From contig OU612073.1 in assembly GCA_914767715.1 (NCBI GenBank), positions 14,694,001 to 14,758,000 of the forward strand: DNA of 64,000 nt. The letters are read 5' to 3'. The position numbers and the translations under genes are program-made. The notes below the pieces were generated by a model. That model searched no databases. It worked only from the letters and a program-made list of their open reading frames with translations, and was not told the origin of the DNA. Shown piece after piece: positions 61,873 through 64,000 of this stretch (the stretch's first letter is position 1; every line of letters begins with the position of its first letter). This stretch comes from Membranipora membranacea (taxonomy: Eukaryota > Bryozoa > Gymnolaemata > Cheilostomatida > Membraniporidae).

Positions 61873-62545
61873 GTAAGTTTATTTTGTGTGTCTGTTTCTC
61901 AATTCAGTAGCAAAAATATTTCATTTTAATGATTCAATCGGAATGCCGTTAACAGTGAGAATTTTTTAGGGCAGCTGCACAATTTAATAGCGGAATAATA
62001 TACAAAGATATGTTTTAACCATTCCATCACTGGAAAACTAGTCAGATTTGAATTGTGCTAATTATTTAGTTATATTGTCTGCAACCAACTAGAGAAAACC
62101 ATTCAGTGTGAGTCTGCAGTGGTTCAGAGTTCTTGAAATTTTCATAATGCTGACTTATTGATTGATGAATGATGTACACTTTTCATGGGCTTTGTATAGC
62201 TATCCTATCCATATCGCTCGGAAATTGTTCATTTGTCTCAGTCTTTTCCCATAAGGCTGCTGTCCATAACTAAAGCTCACGATGTTCTGTGATGGGATTC
62301 AGCTGAAACGATGCCACAAGGCTGGATGTTGGGTGAGGGGGGTAGGAGTTTGGGGGCCTCATACTAGGGCGCGATGTGTATCACTGAAAGCTGCATTGAA
62401 TATTTCAGCCTAGATGCCTTAGGAACTAGAGGTAATCTAAGTTCTCACAAAAGAATGGGTACGTAAAAAAGGGGCTAGATTTTGTTATCAGATGCAATTT
62501 TGGATTCATAGATCAAATTGTGTTTTTTCCAGATTTTGAAGTAAG

Positions 62546-63406
62546 ATGACGTCTACGCTTAGGACTTCTGAATGTGTCTTAGTAGCTATGGCAATGCTGA
62601 TTGCAATCAATGGAGCTTGGTGCCAACAGGGTGAGTTCACAAAAGGTTTTGAGTGCTGAAGATTTATATGCACCCTAATTTGGTTGACTGCTTTCATAAC
62701 CTAACATTATACCCTCCTTGCACTGAACTATATTATTGTTTTGGGAACATTGAGTTTGTATGAGCGTTGATTGTTTGCTAAGAGATGATAATGCCCAAAC
62801 CTCCTTATACCAATCCAGCTAGGCTTTTTCACATTTTAAGAGTAGACAATTAAAAAAAACAATGTTTTATGCCTATCAGTGGTACAATACCCCTCCTGCT
62901 GTTTTGTAGATTTTTCGTTTGATTTGGACACTAGTAGCAGCAGCAAACCCCCAAGGGCTAGTGCAATCCCAGCAAAGTCTGCCAACACATTTCCAGAAGC
63001 TGGTAGAAATAATAGAGTACAAAACGTGAACTTTGGCAGCGTCAGCACTGGTGGGCAGACAAACGGTGTAGGCAACATTGGTGGTGGACTCAATGGTCAA
63101 AATAATGGAGGATCTTTCAACAGTTATCCCAACCAGGGCAGCAATACAAATGGAAACTCTAATGGTTGTGGAAGCAATGAGGTCGATCTATCGAAGTCCA
63201 ACTTTGTTAATTGCAGGGACCGAACACAGCCAGCTCCAGCATCAGGTACTCTGACACCTCCACCAGCTCAGTCTGCTCTACCAGCTCCACCCGGTCCAGC
63301 AGCTCCATCTGCTCCACCAGCTCCGCCTCCTCAATCAGGACAAAGAAGAGTAACCTTGGCAGCATCAGCAAGGCAAATACAAGGGCAAACTGCTAGGCGA
63401 AGGTGA
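62546..63406 (+). CDS. P9: 193-aa secreted protein joining Asn/Gly and Pro/Arg modules
   Basis: Coding exons are 62546-62630 and 62910-63406. The signal segment is MTSTLRTSECVLVAMAMLIA then INGAWCQQ, clearly homologous to M5. The mature part is DFSFDLDTSSSSKPPRAS, then Asn/Gly repeats at about 76-118 (NIGGGLNGQNNGGS, NTNGNSNGCG, as in P8), two Cys at about 115 and 130, a Pro/Ala-rich tract at about 136-170, and the family tail SARQIQGQTARRR. TGA overlaps the donor AAG/GTGAGA. The exon C homologue at about 63664 has lost its AG acceptor (CTAT) and its second Cys codon is TGA, so the RRR end is expected. Downstream of that stop the old frame runs on to SSGNRNRNGGQTSRGSNNVQ, perhaps the ancestral tail. 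Confidence 0.7.
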
Positions 63407-63663
63407 GATACATATAGGATATAACATATGACATAAGTTTTTTCCTGCCCAGTAATAACAGAAAAACAGGCTCTACAAATTTGATTTAATTTTTCGAACC
63501 AGTGTGATTAGTCTATATCAGTTGATGGTTTCATCGTTTTTCATGGTTTTTATGATGGCACAGAGTGATCATTGATACGCTCAAAGCAGTTTGTCTTATC
63601 AATGGCATTCCTCTCAATTGGTATATTAAGATACAAATATACTAATTGAAATTTCTTTCTATA

Positions 63664-63803
63664 TGTGGGAATAGAGCATGAAGAAACCAAAAGACTCAAC
63701 AGAAGAACAATAAAATCAGAAATAGAAGCAGATCATCTGGAAATAGAAACAGAAATGGGGGACAAACATCCCGAGGCAGTAATAATGTGCAAAGAAAATT
63801 GAT
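63664..63803 (+). pseudogene. P9 decayed exon C
   Basis: Aligned to P6 exon C: TGTGGGAATAGAGCA codes CGNRA, then TGA replaces the second Cys, and the acceptor AG has become AT. After the stop an open frame continues with Arg/Asn/Ser-rich sequence and ends NNVQRKLI. The shorter M1 exon C ends SSVQRKPI, so the two preserve a common longer C terminus that P1, P3-P6 have lost. Confidence 0.55.
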
Positions 63804-64000
63804 CTGAAACCGAACAGCCTATCTGCAGCAAATTCACGTACAATCATATCTATGCAACTAACAGGGAAGGGGGAGAACTATCTGAGTCTACAGCCTGGTT
63901 TCGGATGCCAGGTGATAAGGTGGCACTGATGTATGCGCTGTGTCAGAAGCTTATCCAATGTAACATATTATTCATATTCTTCCTATATATGGAAGATTAT

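Noticed and set aside
62876-63100. Minus-strand frames opposite P9
   Set aside because: Shadows of the repetitive plus-strand exon; no splice or promoter support.

Overview
This is an animal nuclear segment. It is AT-rich, its genes are split by introns with GT/AG borders, its promoters have TATA boxes, and its mobile DNA is a tRNA-derived SINE and hAT/TTAA-type MITEs. There are no bacterial operons and no CRISPR. A marine invertebrate is likely and an echinoderm is my best guess, but nothing in the window proves the species.

Almost every gene-like feature belongs to one multigene family that I do not recognise. It encodes small secreted proteins. A complete unit has: a distal CRE-like site (TGACGTCA), an AT-rich block with a CACAT..ATGTG palindrome, a CCAAT box, the TATA box TATATAAAT, a short non-coding exon 1, a signal-peptide exon with 85 coding nt (28 codons plus one base), exon B (NNRPPPPP...PTMIVEDPS...LPQVILPTSQ...ARQRQGQAVRRR), and in some copies a short exon C starting with Cys and rich in Arg and Asn. 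Exon C lies in another frame from exon B, so it appears only after phase-2 splicing. I label loci M (minus strand) and P (plus strand), numbered from the left.

1-13.2 kb holds M1 and P1 (broken), M2 (broken), P2 (nearly intact) and M3 (short deletion form). 13.4-21.2 kb holds two tandem copies of a 2.7-kb block with 5'-truncated P3 and P4, and intact M4 between them. 21.3-34.4 kb is a second copy of 1-13.2 kb (M1', P1', M2', P2', M3'). 34.4-42.4 kb is a more rearranged third version (M1'', P5, a hAT MITE, intact M5). 42.4-46.1 kb is an inverted copy of about 16.2-19.6 kb and carries P6, the best Pro/Arg gene with all three coding exons.

46.1-64 kb is not part of these large duplications. It carries three divergent relatives, all on the plus strand: P7 (442 aa, Asn/Gly-, Thr- and Lys-rich), P8 (151 aa, Tyr/Phe- then Asn/Gly-rich) and P9 (193 aa). 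P9 joins the Asn/Gly repeats of P7/P8 to the Pro-rich, RRR-ending body of the 1-46 kb genes, so it links the whole cluster.

The layout (recent tandem and inverted copies, many dead copies, a shared inducible-looking promoter, short secreted cationic products with basic cleavage-like sites) resembles fast-evolving immune effector or peptide-precursor clusters. That role is inference; the sequence shows secretion, composition and architecture only.
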